A DNA stretch of 64,000 nt from Trachythela sp. YZ-2020 (GCA_016169945.1 JADLSH010000076.1:129001-193000); one strand, 5' to 3'; positions 47,972-60,296 are shown, counted from the first letter of the stretch. Numbers and translations are program-made. The notes: a model not told the origin generated them from the sequence alone.

Positions 47972-48121
47972 TTACAATAAAATTTGAAAAAAAAAAAAAA
48001 TTCGTGCAAGCGATCATATTAAAAAAAAATTATCGACACAAGCAAAAAATTAAAAAAAAATATTCGTACAAGTTAAAAAAGTCCCACCCCCCCCATCACT
48101 TTTCTAATGGTCCGCCCCTAA

Positions 48122-48544
48122 CCGTACTATGGGAGGTAATAACTTATTAACTAAGGAAGCCATAAGTTATGAGCGTTGCTTATCCAGCGACGGAGTGTTT
48201 CGATTAAATGATCTGGGATGCCTACTGCAGCGGCTGTGGTGACAGCACCTATCCTAAAACTATGTCATTAGTAATGTCCGGTCTCGCCAATACGTGTCAT
48301 AGCATCTTCAGCCAATTACAAAATTTGCACGCGACAATGGTTGACCATTTTGGAGAAGAAACAGGGCTTATTTATCAACAAAACCCTGAGGCTAAAATGC
48401 TTATCGCCTTGGATATCGTTCAAGACAAATTAGTGTTGACGTTAAATTGACGTAAAAAAACCAAAGTATCCTGTCAAACACGCACCCAAAATAATGCATA
48501 ATTATGCATAGGTTACTAGTAATCTGCTGGCGTTTGCCTGATGT
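48122..48544. other. Unassigned sequence after element 3
   Basis: An ORF at 48208-48450 (80 codons) has no domain I recognise and may be a fragment of an older repeat. The rest is non-coding. Confidence 0.4.
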
Positions 48545-49045
48545 CACAACCAGGTATACTATGTTAAGCAATGCCGAGTTGCCCAGAGTTACAACCAGGT
48601 ATGCAGGGTCAAAACAATGCGTAGTTACTCAAATTTTAACCAGGTATGCCGGACCAATATAATGCTTAGTTACCCAAGGTTACAACCAGGTATGCAGGAT
48701 CAAATAATACCTAGTTACCCAATGTTACAACCAGGGATGCTGTGCCAAAAGTATACTTAGTTACCCCATGTCACAACCATGTATGCAAGGACAAAACAAA
48801 GCAGCTTAGTTAGCCGATGTCCAAACCAGATATGCTGCGCCCAAAACAATGTTCAGGCACTCCATATCACAACCAGGTATGCTGTGCCAAAATCATGTTA
48901 GTTACCCAATGTCACAACCAGGTATGCAGGGTCAAAACAAGGCTTAGTTACCCGATGTCACCACCAGGTATGCTGTGCCAAAACAATATGCTGAGAGACC
49001 CGATGGCAGGTATGCTGTGCCAAAACAATGCCGAATTACCCATTG
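48545..49045 (+). repeat. Minisatellite, about nine units of roughly 60 bp
   Basis: Unit built on TCACAACCAGGTATGCTGTG, CCAAAACAATG and CTTAGTTACCC, with many substitutions and unit-length differences. It gives rise to an artefactual repetitive ORF at 48817-49122. Confidence 0.82.
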
Positions 49046-49739
49046 CAGGAAAGTGCCAACTGACGATATTTGTTGAGCTGCAAAAACGGTTGAAACCGCT
49101 GGGGGCCTTTCAATCAATCTAATAGAAGACGTATAAAAGTACGACAAAGGTAATGACCGAGCATGCATGATTTAATTTCCCCCTACAAATTAAGTGATTG
49201 AAGCGCTTTATGTTCTAGTTTAATCCCTAACCATATAATCTATAATGCGGGTAAGACCTTCGCCAATTTTTTGAATACCAGCATGCTGAGCGACAAAGCC
49301 ACTGGCCACAGCCGCTCCAATGCTCCAATTATGGATCAGTAACAAGGCGATCACAAACTACTCAAAGTAATATACTTATCTCGGCATCGCATACCTAAAT
49401 TATATCTGTCTGAAGGATTAACTGGAACTATGCGATAAGCGCTGTTGATGTCAACCTTTCCATTAATGCATCTTTAATTTCCTGTTTTAAAAATCAGATT
49501 TATCGCGTGTGTAGAGAACAATACTGCACCGAACAATATTGCAAAGAAAAATCATCGTTGTTACAACTTACGATAATATGTGCGCCAATAATTACTACTA
49601 TAGGGTTTCGCCATGCAAATTATTAACGCCATGTAATATTGTAAGATAACAAGTCATGCGGGCAATTGAGAAAGGACGCCGTGATTACCGCCATATAACT
49701 GGTAAAAAACATTCTACCCACTTCAAAATGGCTGATAGC
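49046..49739. other. Unassigned sequence
   Basis: No gene called. On the minus strand near 49330-49250 a frame reads SIGAAVASGFVAQHAGI, a Gly/Ala-rich hydrophobic stretch, but it has no start and no family match. Confidence 0.4.
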
Positions 49740-51148
49740 TCTTAATTTTAATTTTTAATTTATTAGCTTTGCCATACATGAAAACTAATACATAAATAAA
49801 TAAACTAACAGACAGACAACGGAAAAAGAAACTTAACAATTACAAAAAATGGCAGGGTTACCGCAACAGGAGTACCCAATTACTGCAGGCCTCGAACTTA
49901 AAATAATATTAAAAATATATATATATATATAATATATGCTATGCAGCTCTAGAAGCAGCAAGTAATAGGACGCTTAAGGCTTCGTGGTGTGTTGCATTTA
50001 CAGCACACAGTTTTAAATGTTCTGGGATCATCCGGGTCGTATGTTAATGACAATGAAGCGAAATAATATTCGTTCATAATATGTTTAAAGGAATTTAGGT
50101 TGTCCGTTGTTAGATCAAGTTCATCAGCCAGTATATTCCATGTCCTAGTAACTTGCACCAAGAACGATCTTTGGTAGGTCGTCGTCTTGCACTTGGGTAC
50201 AACGTATTTCCTGTTGGTGTTGTCGGAAGATCTAGTAGAACGTTGGTTAACACGCAAACAAGGAATAAGAGATGGTTTAATATGAACAAGTCCATGAGTT
50301 ATTTTTAAAAAATATAACAGGTCCAAGAACTTGTGCCAATAAGATATAGGTTACAAAGAAAGGGATTTCAACCGTGACACGTAACTGACTGTGGTGGTAA
50401 ATGGAAGACCAAGTATAAACTTTGTTGCGCATCTTTGAATCCTCTCTAGTCTAACTATCAATTCTACATACTGGGGTGCCCAGATTTGTGAGGCATACCC
50501 CAGTTGCGAGCGAACTAGGGTCAAATACATTGTTCGTTTGACAGAAGTGTTAGTAATAAAATGGGAATTCCTTTTTATGTATCCAAGTAACCTCTTTGCA
50601 CGAGCACTTTGTTCTAGAACTTGCTTTTTCCATGACAGATCACAACCAATCCATATCCCAAGGTCCCGCTGGCTATCGACCTGCTCTAAACTCCTGTCTT
50701 TCATCTTGTAATGAGTGAGGATTGTTTTTTTCTTGCGAGTTACAGACTGCGAATGACATTTTGTCGCATTAAATGCTAGGCCAGAAGATGATATCCAGTT
50801 ATCCATGTTCGTCAAATCAGTTTGAAGAGCAGATACATCATCATCAGATTTTATAACTTTGAACACCTTTGCGTCGTCCGCGAACATTGCGACTTCTCCA
50901 GAGTTAACTACATCTGGGAGTTCATTCACATATAACAAGAACAATGCGGGTCCCAGTATAGATCCTTGAGGAACTCCTGAGGTAACCGGCAGCGAATCTG
51001 ATTTCGCTCCAAGCACTGTCACTTGTTGTCTGCGATCTGTCAAATAGTTCCCAAACCAAAGTAATAGATTACCTCCAAAGCCAAGATTGTGCAATTTGTG
51101 CAGAAGTATTTGATGGTTTACTTTATCGAAGGCTTTGCTCATGTCCAT
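49740..51148 (-). pseudogene. Non-LTR retrotransposon (CR1/Jockey-like LINE), 5'-truncated
   Basis: The reverse transcriptase frame 51148-50351 contains DMSKAFDKVNHQILLHKL, GVPQGSILGPALFLLYVNEL and FADDAKVF (the catalytic DD pair), then the thumb region (LGIWIGCDLSWKKQV). It continues in another frame at 50326-49949 to a Cys-bearing tail. The 5' half of RT and the endonuclease are missing, as expected from incomplete target-primed reverse transcription. AT-rich short repeats near 49740-49930 mark the 3' end. Confidence 0.85.
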
Positions 51149-52052
51149 ATATATATTACATCTATCTAACCACCATTGTCCAAGACAGATCCGATGTATT
51201 CCAGTGTCTCAATAAGATTAGTGGCACACTCTTGCTTGCGCTTACTCGAGAATTTAGTTATCTTGCGCCCCGTTCGATCGCGAATGATGAAGATTTATAT
51301 TGTGGTGATTCTAAATTATCTGGTAAAGTTTGGGGAAACTTTTTTGCCTAAGATATGCTACGAGGGCGTTTTGGCCACATACAATGATGAAGTGACGCTA
51401 ACAGGAGGCAAGAACAGACTGGGACCAAATAGAGGTTCAAACACTAGGTTTGAGAGTGTAGTGACATGGCTTTGAAGTTAAAATCTTCCTGGGACCTGTC
51501 TGTCTTTGCCCGGTTACTGCGCCGCTACTAGCGCCAACAGCTCAATAAATGAAGAGCTACGATAGACATACTTTGTGCGTTGTTTGGAGTTGAGGGGAGT
51601 TAACTTACATCATCTGTTCCTTCGAGAGAGAGAGCATTCTTGGTGGTTGTTGCGAGGACTGTAACTCCGAGGGCGATCCTAACTCGACCAGCAAGACCAG
51701 CACGAAATATGATCCTCGTATTTCGAAATACGATCCATCGATCCTAACAAGACCAGCACGAAATACACTTGATTGGGACGCACGAGATCAACCCACTGAC
51801 AATCCAAATGCAGGTGGCTCAGCTGTACAAGTATATTCAATAGTTGCCTCCATTTATAAATATATATTTTCCAACTTGTTTTCTCAGTAAACTGGCAAAA
51901 AATTTCCTTTCCGATCGTTACACTTTGCGTGCCAAACAACTAATGAACATATGTTGCGCGAGCGCACACAAGGCACACCTCAGTCGCGGCACCCAACTTC
52001 CGGAACATGCATGGTTCTCTAGCTATTAACTTTGGTCAATATGTAACCTCAT
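51149..52052. other. Unassigned sequence before the DIRS relic
   Basis: No recognised domain. ACCAGCACGAAATA occurs at about 51696 and 51751. It is part of the material inserted between the two halves of the DIRS/Ngaro RT. Confidence 0.4.
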
Positions 52053-53470
52053 TATGATTGCGTTATGCCTTTTGGCTGTGCGTCATCTTGTCGCACTTTC
52101 GAGATGTTTAGCACTGCTATCGAGTGGGTTGCTAAGAAACACTTGCAAATCCCACATCTGATCCACATTCTTGACGATTATCTAATGGCGTCATCTACTT
52201 ATCACCAATGTCGCATTGACCTTGTCCGTTTCTTATCTCTGTAAATATTTAGGCATACCAATCGCACCGGAAAAAACTGTCGGCCCACACACTATTCTTT
52301 CTTTTGCTGGCATTGAATTAGACACTTTGCGCATGGAAGCCTGTTTGCCAGACGACAAAACCGCTAAATGCAAATCTCTAATCTCTGGCTTTCTGCATCG
52401 CAAAAAAGTTACTTTGCGTGAAATACAATCGTTGACTGGTTTACTTAATTGGTGCGTGGCCTCCCAATTGGAGGCAATTAAATATCACAATTTTAGAATT
52501 TTACCCAATTGTACACGGATAATGCAGCATTGGTTGATATTATAAATAAATCCACTTCGTGATGTGACTGTTATGATATTTGTCCGCCGACTGCTGCTGG
52601 CCAGTGGTGCTGGCATGTTTGCAATTTAACATTTTATTCCACTCTCACCATGTCCCGTGCGTAAAAAATGTTTTAGCTGACGCTTTATCTCGATTGCAGA
52701 TTTCGAAGTTCAAACAGATAGCTCCGGTAGGTGTACAATCATCACCAACAGTCATACCAGCTCACCTACTCCCGTACAACTGGCCGCTATAACAACTAAA
52801 TTAGTTCAATATAGTTTGCAATAAACTGTATAGCCAATTTCCAAGTGCAGTTTTTCACTCATCTTTAGTCCCGCTGCCTATATCGCCCGCCAACTTAAGC
52901 CTATTTATTTCGTACATGTTTCAACGTAATTATGCGGCCTTGATGGCTAACACGTACGTTTGCATGCACTGGGATATTGACATTGTCTTGCGGGGGTGAA
53001 CGACCCAACTAAAGTAATTTGGATTGTTGAAATGTTGAAAGGATATGGTAAGTTGGGTCAAGCATTGATACACGCATGCCCATAACTCTTCCTATCCTTC
53101 GCACCGTCTTACAACAAACTCCAACACTTGTTTGAAATACTCCAACACTTGTTGTCCCCGGACATACTGAAATTGAATCAGGTCGTTCAACTCGTCAGTT
53201 GATATCAGCGGTTTAAAAATGTAATGTCTCGCTCACACTTCAACGACATTCAGACGTATGCCCAGTGCAGAGCTTACTAGACTATTTTGCACATCGTGGT
53301 TTGGCTGATGGCCCTCTTTTTCAAACTCGTGACGGGCATGCAATTTCACAGACCATCTGTCTGTTGCTGTCTGACTTGGTCAATTGCGCGCAGATGTGTG
53401 CGTATATGTGCAATGTTAGCGCACAGGAAACAGAGCTAATCGTTACACGATATCTTTCAGATCTAGTGTT
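52053..53470 (+). pseudogene. DIRS/Ngaro RT second half, RNase H remnant, recombinase relic and B repeat
   Basis: 52053-52545 carries VMPFGCASSCRTFEMFSTAI, LIHILDDYLMAS (the YxDD-type catalytic site, here LDDY) and LRMEACLPDDK followed by VTLREIQSLTGLLNWC, all characteristic of DIRS-group RT; one frame break lies near 52230. A remnant with VLADALSRLQ (52668-52706) ends the RNase H region. A recombinase relic with many stops runs from about 52915. 53363-53470 matches the B repeat of the minus-strand Ngaro copy (CTGTCTGACTTGGTCAATTG), so this is the 3' part of the element whose start is at 38131. Confidence 0.75.
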
Positions 53471-53559
53471 TTTTTTTGTGTTTTTTTTATTCAACTTCGC
53501 CTCAATGGCAGGGAGTCCACAACAGCGTCAGCCAATTACTGTGGCCCCATTGTTAGTTC

Positions 53560-53712
53560 CTAAGTGTTAGTATTAGAGGGAGGAAACCGGAGTGCCTGGG
53601 GGAAAACCCTCGAAGCACAGGAGAGAATCTCAACTACATGAGTTATTTGAGCACACTGCCGATCTCATGCGAGTACCAACAGTGACCTCGACCTGAAGAT
53701 AAGATAAGATAC
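53560..53712. repeat. Possible short dispersed repeat
   Basis: GGAGGAAACCGGAGTGCCTG with the following GGGGGAAAACCC tract looks like a dispersed repeat edge; this rests on familiarity only. Confidence 0.25.
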
Positions 53713-54450
53713 ACGTCGTGGTCACTAGAAGAGGGGAAGATAGCCCAGTCTATTCAGTTAAACCCGAAAGTTCTAATGGCCCGAGTAGAACTCTTCACCG
53801 AAATATGTTGTTACCGTGCAACTCTCTTCCTGTAGAACCGCAGTTGAACCCAAAAACACCTGCCGACCAAAAAAAAGAATACGACCCCTTCCACCAAAAG
53901 ACATGCCAGTCAACCTGATTTAGATTGTGAAGACGAATTAGATGGTTTAACATTCGTGCCAATGGCCCAATCCATCCCTATACCTAGAGACCAGGAGTGG
54001 ACCAGACGGAACTGAAACGGCGTTACCAACTCCGGATGTAGAACAGAACCTAAGTGTTGAGAACCCAGAGATCCCAGTGGTTGAGAACCCAGAGATCACA
54101 GCGGTTGATGAACAACAGTCGACACCTGCAATAGAGCCCATCCAGAACCAGAAACCCACCATCACGACTAAATTATTGGACACCTGTGGGTTCAGAAACC
54201 CACCATCACGACTAAATTATTGGACACCTGGTAACCCACTCACAAGCCCTTCGTACTCTTGGAATTTTAACACAATTATCGGTCTTGTTGGACCATCGTG
54301 CTACCCCGGAATACCGCCCATACCGCCCTTACCACCAGGAAATTTCATTCCTTACATGTGGCAGCCAAACCCACCTTCCTATTATCCCTTCACACTTATT
54401 GGACCTCATTGTCCATACTGTGGAACAATGTTCTATAATTACATATGAAA
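53713..54450 (+). pseudogene. Gypsy-type polyprotein C-terminus
   Basis: The segment 53718-53918 ends like many Ty3/Gypsy pol proteins (VYSVKPESSNGPSRTLHRNM, LLPCNSLPVEP). After a frame change, a Pro-rich tail with ENPEI repeats continues to 54448, ending CPYCGTMFYNYI. The main pol domains are absent upstream. A separate Gypsy relic lies on the minus strand at 55740-57630. Confidence 0.6.
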
Positions 54451-54729
54451 TGAAGTTAATGACTTCAGAAAGAGACTTGAAGAACACGTTAGTCTGAAAA
54501 GTGGAAACAGTCATTTTGCAAAATGTACCATCCGGACCACGAGTGTAAAGGCCCAGACAGACTGAACGCGCTTCTACAAACGTGTGCGATTTTTCGATAC
54601 GGGCCTTAAGGAAACCGAACTGATTCTTGCTCGAGATGACTGCAACATCTTGCATTCGATAAGTTTATGATATTTGTAATAGTTGTTGATTTTATGGTTT
54701 GTTTAACCAATGTCGCGTTCAACATTTCT

Positions 54730-54990
54730 TTCCAGGGGGAAAGTGTAGGGCCCCTGCCCTACAACGGTGAAATATAATGTAAGAATCGTGCGCGGACAGA
54801 CAGTGCGAAAAACTCGCGGGACAATAAGAAAGAAACACATGTTTTGTAAGAACAGTCTTTGAGCTTATTTTGTATATTTTAACATTACATTTCGTCAATA
54901 TTATCAATGCGTTTATGTAGTTTTGGAGAAGGGAAATAGGGGTAACATACTACTATTGACTCACTAGACCATATAAATTAACCTATAGTA
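54730..54990 (+). repeat. Polypurine tract and probable Gypsy LTR start
   Basis: AGGGGGAAAG precedes TGTAGGGCCCCTGCCCTACA at 54744, a typical TG start that is itself palindromic. The LTR end is not resolved; 54990 is approximate. Confidence 0.5.
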
Positions 54991-54996
54991 ATTCGT

Positions 54997-55730
54997 AAAG
55001 GAATTATGCCTGCGGACTGGAAAAGTGCCAGGGTATCGGCAATTTACAAGCAGGATTCCAAAACTGATCTTAACAACTGTAGACCTATCTCAGTCCTTTC
55101 TGTAATTGCCAAAGTTTTGAGAAAATTATTTTCGATCAAACGTATGAATTCCTCAACACACATGACCTTCTTTCTGATAGGCAGTCAGTATTTCGACCTC
55201 TGCATTCAACTCTATAACTGCGCTGCTTGACGCCACAGATCAACGGTGTGAAAATATGGATAACGGCCTAATTAATGCTATATTGTTTAATGATTATTGA
55301 TTTAAAGGAGGCTTTTGATACCATTGACCATGATATTCTGCTAGGAAAATTAACTTGTTGTGGTTTTAGCAACAGAACAGTACATCTATTTCGAAACTAA
55401 CAATGTAGCGTCAGATAGTCGTAAGGCAACATGTGGTGTAACTTGCTATATGTAAATGACCTACCTAACAGTGAATTAGTATCAGATGGGCGTTAGACAT
55501 ATGCTGATAATGATCCTAATAAGATTATTTCTGTTTTAAACAAGGACCTAATAACTCTACAAAATTGGCTCAACACGAATAAACTAAGCCTAAATGCAGT
55601 TAAAACAAAATGCATGTTTGTTGCTTCTCGACAAAAATTAGGTAACTTCCCAGCACAACCCGATATTACTATTTCTGGAAACAAAATCGAAAGAGTTAAA
55701 ATCTACAATTCCTTGTTCCTAATTTATGTA
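54997..55730 (+). pseudogene. LINE reverse transcriptase relic
   Basis: IPADWKSARVSAIYKQ and NNCRPISVLSVIAKVL are the N-terminal RT blocks of CR1/Jockey-type LINEs. Further blocks occur in shifted frames: EAFDTIDHDILLGKL at about 55307-55350 and LSLNAVKTKCMFVASRQ at about 55588-55635. Multiple frameshifts, stops and internal loss, including the catalytic FADD block. Confidence 0.75.
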
Positions 55731-55739
55731 TCTAGTCCT

Positions 55740-57630
55740 AGTCTGGCTGGTTCTTGCCAGATTCGGGCAGGATATTGCCTCTCGGGTAGTTCTTTGTTCC
55801 TTTCTTGATTTGCCCATTTCTGTTCTTGCATGTATCCACTTTTCCTTCCCTCTGTAATTTTTGCCACTCACTGCTTGTCCAACTAATAGTTCACATGCTT
55901 TACTATCAATAGCTCCTTTCGGTTTGGCTTGACTGACTTGTTTCTCTATAACATGCTTTCGAATATCCGGGTTGATAAGTCTAGACGTGTTCGTAAGTTT
56001 CTTCCCATCAAGAGAGTTGCTGGTGTTTCACCTGTAGTGCTATGTGGCATGTTTCTATATTTCATTAAGAATTTCATTAAGAATTTCGATAGCTTTGACT
56101 ATGTAGAGCCAGGATCATCCTTCATTGATGTAAGGGATTGTTTGAAGGTTTGAACGAATGCTAAGTCATTGGTTGCAGGATGATATGGTGCTGATGTTAT
56201 GAATGTGTCTTACTCCAATTCTTCTTTAGAAACAGCTGGAATTCTTCTGCAGTGAAGTGCGGCCCATTGTCGCTAACCAGTTGCTCAGGTAACCTGTTTC
56301 ACGCAAACACTGCTCGCAAATCTTCAACCGTTTTGGATGTTGTTGTAGTTGAGTGCATGATTATTACCTCTGGCCATTTCGAATTAGCGCACACTATAAC
56401 TAGAAACATCATTCCAAGGAAAGGACCTACAAAATCGATATGAATACATTGCCATGAGGTAGATGGCCACTCCCATGGGTGTAAAGGTGAGCATTTGGGG
56501 GCATGGTGATCTCTCTGACAACCATTGCAACCTTTTGCTAACCCTTCCAACCCTAGATCAATTCCTGGCCACCAGATATACCTTCTGGTCAGAGCTTTCA
56601 TTCTGACCAGACCAACATGACTTTCACATAATACTTCTAGTACTTTGCTTCGTAACTTTGTGGTAATAACTACTCTGCTCCCCCACATAAGACACCCTTG
56701 GCACACCGTCAGTTCCTTTCTTCAAGTATAAAATGGTCCAAGGTTGGTGTCTTCATTTTCGTGCCAGCCTTTCACGATGTGTTAATACACTTGGACCCAG
56801 GTAGAACCTTGTTGGGTTTCTTTGCGTACATGCTGACAAGTGACAGGCAATATGTTGAATTGTGAGACATGGAATGCATCAACTGGATCTTGAGATTGAC
56901 CTTGCTCATCTTCAGTTGTTGCTAAAGGTAGGTGGGATAACCCATCTGCATTGCAATGCTTTGTTGGGCTGAAAATTGCTGTCAGTGGTTTATGATCTGT
57001 TCACAGAGTGAAATGTCATGCAAATATGTAAGCATGGAACTTCTTAGCCCCCCATACTAGAGCCAGAGCCTCTTTATCGATTTTGTAAGGGACCTTGAAG
57101 CATAAGCTATGGGCCTTTCGATATTATCATCCACCATCTATCCTTTTTGAGGAACTGATTTAATGGTTGAAGCAACGTAGACAGGTTTGGGAGGAAATTA
57201 TGGTAATAATTAATGAGACCGACAAAGGAATGGACTTGAGAAACATTCTTAGGATGTGGGGCATTTAACACAGCATCCACTTTCTGCTGGGACTTATGTA
57301 GACCTACAATCAGTGACATAATTATTGGACCTATTAGCCTGAAAAGGCAAAATTCCCCCCTTTTCAATGTTGGTAGTCTAACATGCATTTTCTATGTTAC
57401 ATGCTACAATTTGGTCTTTGAAGAACTCACACTTGTCGCTGTTGGCTCTCAGACCATGTTTACTAAGTTGGCTGAGGACTTCTTCAAGGTTGTTGAGATG
57501 GTCTTGGTCGGTTGCACTAGAAATGATCATGTCGTCAAGAATACATTGCACATGGGGGATTCCTTCCAATAACTGATCCATCGCTTGTTGCCAGATCTCC
57601 AGTCCACCTTGGCCAAAAACATCACTAACG
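55740..57630 (-). pseudogene. Ty3/Gypsy pol relic (RT, RNase H, integrase)
   Basis: On the minus strand: RT with CILDDMIISSATDQDHL (catalytic DD, 57581-57410) and NADKCEFF-like end; a connection with HSFVGLINYYHNFLPNLS (57260-57190); a faint RNase H part (DHKPLTA region near 56990); the integrase zinc-binding region HVGLVRMKALTRRYIWWPGI with CNGCQ (56640-56510) and catalytic core DFVGPF, then SDNGPHFTAEEFQLF (56270-56225). A C-terminal part with VGQAVSGKNYREG lies near 55890-55850. Many frame breaks; LTRs not identified. Integrase inserts the cDNA into chromosomes. Confidence 0.82.
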
Positions 57631-58259
57631 CATGTCCTTATTTTTCCAGACTGTCAACTAAAACCGGACTCTCAAATTGCCAATACTTTATCTGCACAAC
57701 ACCACTTGGTCTCTACGCAATTTCACAGTAACACACGCTTCGCTCAGTTTAGGCACGAAACACAGGAAATGTGAAATAATGTATGCAAAATGTGCAGAAT
57801 ATATATGGTTCGCTATTTTAATTAAATTATAATTGTCACTAAGATCAAGGGGTCAGGAAATACTTCAGGAAAGGAATGTAAACCAGATTTTTCCGTCGAG
57901 CTCTAAATTAGTTCTGGATTGTCAAAGAATATATCTATGGAATTATTTGGGTCGTTATTTATATAAGTTATAGTTATAGTGTGCGTCGTTATAAGTTTGT
58001 TCTGAGTCTGACATGTTCTGCCTGTTTGCATACCTACAAGCATTCTATTTGCAGGTTTATTGACCTGATTTTGTAACGACAATTAATCACATATATCATT
58101 GAATTTATACAAATCTTAAGACCAAGTATAGATACAGAGGTATATTTTGTGGTCGAGATTCGCAGAATTTTATCCACCTACAACACTCTATCAGATATGT
58201 TGTGGGCTATTACGATTTTTGCGAAATAATGGCTGAGCAGCATTGAACATATTCGATGA
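57631..58259. other. No recognisable feature
   Basis: AT-rich; no domain seen on either strand. Confidence 0.45.
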
Positions 58260-58747
58260 AGCATTTTCAGGATACTTTAGATGCTGAAATGAAATGACTT
58301 ACTAGTCTCGGTGTTGGTGCAAATGTCTGGCAAGCACAAGCATTTTCAGAAGATCAATAATTTTTATGGAAATAAAATCTACTTGGCGCAGAGTCACCAG
58401 CGACATTACTTAATACTGACATTGTTTTTTTTATGGGCAAGAATTTCTCATTTCGGAGTAGAAAAGAACATTGTGCGTTAAAGTTCAGTCAACTTACACT
58501 GGAACCTGTGACTGGGGATGAACCGGAGAAAATTATTTACACATCGTTTGGAGAAAAGAATAACTTGGGTGGTCTTAAACATCGTTCCTTGGAGCGAAAG
58601 CGTGTCGGGCATTACACAAATGAAGCGTGTGGTGATCGTTGCATGGTGTCTTTATATAAAAAGTATATGGAGAGATGCCCTCCTGAAGCCATAACAAAGG
58701 ATGTGTTTTACCTTGCTCCCAAGCGAAAGTGTCTTGACGCTGATAAA
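58260..58747 (+). pseudogene. Crypton-type (DUF3504/KCTD1-like) recombinase relic
   Basis: The frame reads LDAEMK, LTSLGVGANVWQAQAF, ATLLNT, GKNFSFRSRKEHCALKF and CMVSLYKKYMERCP, ending VFYLAP. This matches the Crypton-derived tyrosine-recombinase-like domain found in animal KCTD1, ZMYM and QRICH1 relatives. At least three in-frame stops lie in 58289-58385; the last 330 bp are open. A good donor (AAAG|GTAAGT) ends the exon at 58747. The catalytic residues of an active recombinase are not confirmed. It could be an exon of a domesticated gene whose upstream exon has decayed. Confidence 0.65.
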
Positions 58748-60296
58748 GGTAAGTTATACCATTGAGATTTTGAAATCCTTTGCTGAGAATTTAAATAGTT
58801 AAATTTTTGTTTTTTAGTGTGGTTCACATTAAACCCAGTTGGCCATAATAATACATTGGGCAATACGGCAAAAAATCTGTGTCATAGCCTTAGGGCTATG
58901 TAATTCTCTTTCTTGTTTGGTTGGGTTGTTCTTTGTCTGTTTGTTTCTTATGTGATAATACTTTGTTAATGAAGTTTAGGGGGTATCCATTTTTGTAGAA
59001 AGTAGAGTGTAGATATTTGCTGTTTGGATTGTTCAGTGTTGCAGTGTGTATCAATTCTGTTAAAAAGTGTTTTGATGCAACTGATTTTATGTTGAGTTAG
59101 GTGATTGCTATTGTAATTTAATATTTGATCTGTATTTGGTGATATTTTGGTCACGCTACTTTTTTTCAGAAAATGGCAAAATTTGCCTGTTTGAGCTTTC
59201 TATCTCCGAAACTAAACGTTTAGCCAAAAACTAATCTAGAACTTACTAACTAACTTTTCATGCCTTATCAGAATCAATAAAAACCCATTTTGGGTTCACA
59301 AGCATTTAAATACTTACAAAACTCAGAATCTTATTTGGATTTACTTACAAACTTTTTTAACATAATCATGGTGGTCCAACATCTATCCAACCCCAGTTTA
59401 TAACCACAAGTTCAGAAGTGCAAGTCTTCTTGATATATAGTGTGTTTTCCTTTTCGTATGCATGAGCTCGCTTGGTTGATCATGGAATCAAACGTGTGTA
59501 CAGCATGTATTATTACAAATAACAATAAATAAAGTGATTAGTAGATTATCAGAGTCCAATTTAAGTGCATGTGACATGTGTTTTGTGACGATCTGCCGTT
59601 TTGGAAAAATGTATATCCATAAGATTAAAAAGGCTGTGTGTAATCATGATGGCCATATATACCATGTGTTTCAGGTGTAACACATCATAGCTGCTAGATC
59701 AGATCATAGTTTATGCCATAAGTAGTCAGTTATTGGAAATTTCTGCATGGTGTTATTGGTTTACTTAGTTTCAAATGTTTATGTGTATTGTTTGCCTTCA
59801 CTTCTGCGTTGCATACATACATATCAGAGATATTCCACATTCTGCGTACATGCGCCACATGTAAAGCAATAACTGCAGCTCTCTTCATCAATCAAACTTT
59901 GTAAGAAGACTGTTGAAGTAGGTTTGTGCTTTGACCAACATACTATTATAATTATCTTTACATTACTATAATAGTCCAATGTCAAATCTTCATCTATAGC
60001 GAGGTCTATAGTTTGCGGGTTGCTAGCTCAGATGTAGCCTAAAATAAACTGGTGATGCATCACAAAATCATAAGACCACACCTGCCTGCCTAACCAATTA
60101 TTAATCATATCCAGTTTCCTAACTGATTGCACATTTTTTATGTGTGTTATTCTGGCACGTGTGTGCTCACATGTTGGTCTTGGATGTTTGAATTTTTTTT
60201 ACCTATAAAAAACGTGGCAGTAAAATTTAAAGAATGTCAAAAAAGAAGAGTTGCACTGTCGTTTGATTTAGATGTAGTAAAAGATTGTATAAGAGA
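58748..60296. other. Long non-coding stretch
   Basis: About 1.5 kb, AT-rich, with only short ORFs and no recognised domain. It ends at the left edge of the hAT element. Confidence 0.5.

Larger units (their letters stand above)
39640..48118. mobile_element. Element 3: 8.5-kb DNA transposon with USP-like protease
   Basis: Terminal inverted repeat GGGGCGGACCATTAGAAAAG followed by TGATGGGGGGG, at both ends, with TAA duplicated on either side (39637-39639, 48119-48121). Subterminal regions carry repeated AAAAAATTCGT motifs in inverted orientation (39710-39760; 47990-48075). It encodes two divergently transcribed genes: a SAM-domain protein (-) and a DDE transposase fused to SAP-like and ubiquitin-protease-like domains (+). 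I recognise the transposase as a type widespread in cnidarian genomes but cannot attach a superfamily name with certainty. Inserted in the 58-bp tandem array. Confidence 0.85.

Noticed and set aside
48817..49122. Cys/Met-rich repetitive protein
   Set aside because: Artefact of reading through the 60-bp minisatellite; repeat units are not all a multiple of three.
49250..49335. Hydrophobic Gly/Ala-rich frame on the minus strand as a membrane protein
   Set aside because: No start codon, no neighbouring coding sequence and no recognised family.
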